Origin: Clostridia bacterium
GTDB lineage: Bacteria > Bacillota > Clostridia > Oscillospirales > Acutalibacteraceae
DNA: 7,967 nt
NCBI GenBank assembly: GCA_017501865.1
Contig: JAFVWD010000020.1
Coordinates: 1 to 7,967, forward strand
Direction: 5' to 3'
The first letter of the stretch is position 1; each line of letters begins with the position of its first letter. Below the pieces are notes generated by a model. The model did not search any database and was not told where the DNA came from. It was given only the letters and a program-made list of their open reading frames with translations. Positions 5,788-7,967 of the stretch are shown piece after piece. The position numbers and the translations under genes were made by a program.

Positions 5788-6870
5788 TCAACCGTTTTCC
5801 TTTTCGAATTTTTCCATAAATTCAACAAGAGCCTTAACACCCTCAATAGGCATTGCATTATAAATTGACGCTCTCATACCGCCAACACTTCTGTGACCCT
5901 TGAGGTTTACAAGACCTGCCTCTGTTGACTCTTTTACAAATTTTGCATCAAGCTCGTCATTACCTGTAACAAAAGGAACATTCATAAGAGAACGATCTTC
6001 TTTGCGTACAGTACCCTTGAAGAGTTTGCTGTTATCAAGGAAATCGTAAAGAAGCTTTGCTTTTGCTTCATTTAACTCCTTCATTTTTTCAAGACCGCCG
6101 AGTGATTTAATCCACTCTAAAACTAATTTACAAACATAAATTGTATAACACGGAGGTGTGTTATAAAGTGAATTGTTATCAGCATGAATCTGATAGTTTA
6201 ACATTGTAGGTGTAATATCACGTGCATTACCCAAAAGGTCCTCACGAACTATAACTATTGTAAGACCTGAAGGTGCAATGTTTTTCTGTGCACCGCCATA
6301 AACCATAGCAAATTTAGTAACATCGAGCGGTTCTGACAAGAAACAGCTTGAAATATCTGCTATAAGAGGAATTTTACCTGTATCGGGAAGCTCCTTATAT
6401 ACAGTACCGTAAATTGTATTATTAAGACAAACATAAACATAGTCAGCATCCTCACGGAAATCAGACGATGTAGTTTTCGGAATATATGAATATGTTTCAT
6501 CTTCTGATGATGCTACAACCTTAGCATCACCATATCTCTTTGCTTCAGAATATGCTTTTTTAGCCCACTGACCTGTAATAATAAAATCCGCTTTATTGGA
6601 ACCATTCATAAAATTCAACGGAATAGCTGCAAATTGTGTTGAAGCACCACCCTGTAAAAACAAAACCTTGTAATTATCAGGAATATTCATAAGCTCTCTT
6701 AAAAGTGCCTCTTCTGATTTTATAATACCATCAAAAACCTTAGAGCGATGTGACATCTCCATTACAGACTGACCACTGCCCTCATAATCAAGCATTTCTG
6801 CCGCTGCTTTTTTCAATACTTCTTCAGGTAACATAGAAGGACCTGCAGAAAAGTTATATACTCTACCCAC
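5788..6870 (-). CDS. serC: Phosphoserine aminotransferase
   Basis: The 360-residue PLP enzyme (class V fold) transfers an amino group from glutamate to 3-phosphohydroxypyruvate, giving phosphoserine; family members also act in pyridoxal phosphate synthesis. Length equals E. coli SerC (about 362). Visible motifs are YNFSAGP (5-11), MSHRS (39-43), QGGAST (73-78, PLP phosphate), Trp102 stacking on PLP, ADISS with Asp172, Lys196 in GGAQKN as the Schiff-base lysine, and the C-terminal GHRSVGGMRASIYNAMP (325-341). It starts with GTG at 6870, supported by GAAGGGAG (6879-6886) at 8-nt spacing; the VYNFSAGP start matches the family. It is the first gene of a two-gene operon, with serA starting at its stop codon. 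No serB-type phosphatase follows, so that step must be encoded elsewhere. Confidence 0.96.
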   Translation of the reverse strand: MGRVYNFSAGPSMLPEEVLKKAAAEMLDYEGSGQSVMEMSHRSKVFDGIIKSEEALLRELMNIPDNYKVLFLQGGASTQFAAIPLNFMNGSNKADFIITGQWAKKAYSEAKRYGDAKVVASSEDETYSYIPKTTSSDFREDADYVYVCLNNTIYGTVYKELPDTGKIPLIADISSCFLSEPLDVTKFAMVYGGAQKNIAPSGLTIVIVREDLLGNARDITPTMLNYQIHADNNSLYNTPPCYTIYVCKLVLEWIKSLGGLEKMKELNEAKAKLLYDFLDNSKLFKGTVRKEDRSLMNVPFVTGNDELDAKFVKESTEAGLVNLKGHRSVGGMRASIYNAMPIEGVKALVEFMEKFEKENG

Positions 6871-6907
6871 TTAAAAGACTCCCTTCGTCAAAAAAAATAA
6901 TGGGATG

Positions 6908-6937
6908 ATTATACCACTATAAATTCTTAACTGTCAA
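6908..6937 (-). promoter_or_regulatory. Promoter of the serC-serA operon
   Basis: Minus strand shows consensus TTGACA (6932-6937) and consensus TATAAT (6908-6913) with an 18-bp spacer, a strong sigma-A-type promoter. Transcription would start near 6901, giving a leader of about 30 nt, too short for a riboswitch or T-box. Control by serine at the RNA level is therefore not indicated. Confidence 0.85.
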
Positions 6938-6995
6938 TACTTTTCTCGCAATAAACATAGGTTTTACAAGTATTTACAAAAAAATATTGCCTTTT

Positions 6996-7023
6996 AAAAC
7001 AATAAAAACTTCCCCATTGTTTT
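6996..7023. repeat. 8-bp inverted repeat at the U32 gene promoter
   Basis: AAAACAAT (6996-7003) and ATTGTTTT (7016-7023) are exact reverse complements separated by 12 bp. The right arm overlaps the -35 box of the plus-strand promoter. It may be an operator, but both arms are simple AT-rich sequence. Confidence 0.3.
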
Positions 7024-7045
7024 TTGGTGCGAAATGTTGTATTAT
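7017..7045 (+). promoter_or_regulatory. Probable promoter of the U32-family gene
   Basis: TTGTTT (7017-7022), a 17-bp spacer and TATTAT (7040-7045) form a plausible but weaker promoter; TATAAA at 7043 is an alternative -10. The start of transcription would be near 7052, about 40 nt before the ATG. Confidence 0.5.
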
Positions 7046-7094
7046 AAAATGGTATTCAAAAAACTGAAAAAATATTATAAACCGAGGTAAAATT

Positions 7095-7967
7095 ATGTTA
7101 AAGCCCGAGCTTCTGTCACCTGCAGGTGATATGAATTGTCTTAAAACCGCCGTTAAATTCGGTGCAGATGCCGTTTACGTAGGCGGACCACTTTTGCAAT
7201 TGAGAGCAGACAAGGCTGCTTTTTCCGAAGAAAATTTACACGAAGCTGTGGATTATGTCCACAGCAATAATAAGAAGCTTTATGTAACTGTGAACAGCTT
7301 CACAAAAAACTGTGAAATAGAGCCCTTGAAGGTATACGCAAAAACACTTTACGATTTAGGGGTTGATGCTGTTATAGTATCAGATATAGGTGCAGTTGCA
7401 ACCATAAAAAAAGCCGCACCGGATTTACAGGTTCACATAAGCACTCAAGCAAACTGCTGTAACTATGCCGCTGCAAATGCCTACTATGAAATGGGTGCTT
7501 CAAGAGTCGTTCTTGCACGTGAAATGACAATACAGGAAATTGGTGAGCTTCACGCGAAGATTCCGGATGAATTGGAATTAGAGGCTTTTGTTCACGGCGC
7601 TATGTGTATGGCTTATTCAGGCAGATGTCTTATTTCTTCATTTTTAAATGACCGCAGCGGTAACCGCGGTGAATGTACACAGCCTTGCCGCTGGAGCTAT
7701 TATCTTATGGAAAGAAATCGCCCGAATGAATTCTACAAGGTTGAGGAATACCCTGACCACACTGCTATTTTAAGCTCACACGATATGAAAGCCGTTTCAT
7801 TTTTAGATGAATTAAAGGATGCAGGTATAGACTCTTTTAAAATTGAAGGCAGAATGAAAACAGAATATTATGTCGCACACGTTGTAAATGCATACAGAAG
7901 AGCAATAGACAAAACCGCTCCGCTTGAATTAATAGAACGCGAATTAGAGGCAGTAAGCCACAGACCG
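7095..7967 (+). CDS. U32-family protein, 5' part (tRNA/rRNA uridine or cytidine hydroxylation type)
   Basis: The frame is open from the ATG at 7095 to the right edge, giving the first 291 residues. GAGGT (7084-7088) is the ribosome binding site. The protein begins PELLSPAGD, the standard U32 start, followed by a TIM-barrel-like pattern (GADAVYVGG at 23-31, STQAN at 116-120). The signature ELEAFVHGAMCMAYSGRC (161-178) and Cys171, Cys178, Cys194 and Cys198 form the conserved cysteine set that holds an Fe-S cluster. The family was named 'peptidase U32' or collagenase-like, but members such as E. coli TrhP (YegQ) and RlhA, and B. subtilis YrrN/YrrO, are needed for prephenate-dependent hydroxylation of tRNA U34 or 23S rRNA. 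Which of these this gene matches cannot be decided without its C-terminal part. It diverges from serC and has its own probable promoter. Confidence 0.88.
   Translation, partial: MLKPELLSPAGDMNCLKTAVKFGADAVYVGGPLLQLRADKAAFSEENLHEAVDYVHSNNKKLYVTVNSFTKNCEIEPLKVYAKTLYDLGVDAVIVSDIGAVATIKKAAPDLQVHISTQANCCNYAAANAYYEMGASRVVLAREMTIQEIGELHAKIPDELELEAFVHGAMCMAYSGRCLISSFLNDRSGNRGECTQPCRWSYYLMERNRPNEFYKVEEYPDHTAILSSHDMKAVSFLDELKDAGIDSFKIEGRMKTEYYVAHVVNAYRRAIDKTAPLELIERELEAVSHRP

Noticed and set aside
1..7967. Defence system, CRISPR array, toxin-antitoxin, prophage or transposon
   Set aside because: No direct-repeat array, transposase, integrase, terminal inverted repeats or toxin-antitoxin pair is visible, and the genes are mostly housekeeping with uniform composition.

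Overview
The window looks like ordinary chromosome of a low-GC Firmicute, most likely an anaerobic gut-type Clostridia (Oscillospiraceae/Lachnospiraceae-like). This is inferred from the AT-rich intergenic DNA with clear -35/-10 boxes, strong GGAGG-type ribosome binding sites, a T-box leader, an oxygen-sensitive Fe-S serine dehydratase, a short ACT-type SerA and a U32 protein. No mobile element, CRISPR array, tRNA or rRNA gene is visible.

Layout. (1) 1-259, minus: a T-box riboswitch leader with its promoter at 266-294. It controls a gene beyond the left edge, probably isoleucyl-tRNA synthetase because the best specifier triplet is ATC. (2) 458-1015, plus: a GtrA-like four-helix membrane protein with its own promoter, ending at a long hairpin (1052-1106) that can terminate both strands. 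(3) 3170-1154, minus: a two-gene unit made of a beta-CASP metallo-beta-lactamase-fold nuclease-like protein followed by a MIF/phenylpyruvate tautomerase homologue. (4) 3368-4573, plus: a compact single-chain Fe-S L-serine dehydratase, divergent from the MBL gene and with its own near-consensus promoter. (5) 6870-4634, minus: the serC-serA operon for serine biosynthesis, which converges on the serine dehydratase; a 13-bp perfect hairpin (4581-4610) lies between them. (6) 7095 to the right edge, plus: the first 291 codons of a U32-family protein of the tRNA/rRNA hydroxylation type.

How the genes work together. Serine metabolism dominates the right half. SerA oxidises 3-phosphoglycerate, SerC transaminates the product to phosphoserine, and the facing gene deaminates serine to pyruvate and ammonia. 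The serB-type phosphatase is not in the window. The MBL and tautomerase genes share one promoter, but no common pathway is evident.

I found no convincing undescribed multi-gene system. The points most worth a second look are the MIF homologue (moved CxxC motif, altered active-site residue, nuclease-like operon partner), the anabolic/catabolic serine gene pair sharing a terminator, and the serine dehydratase without the C-terminal cysteine described in the Legionella enzyme.
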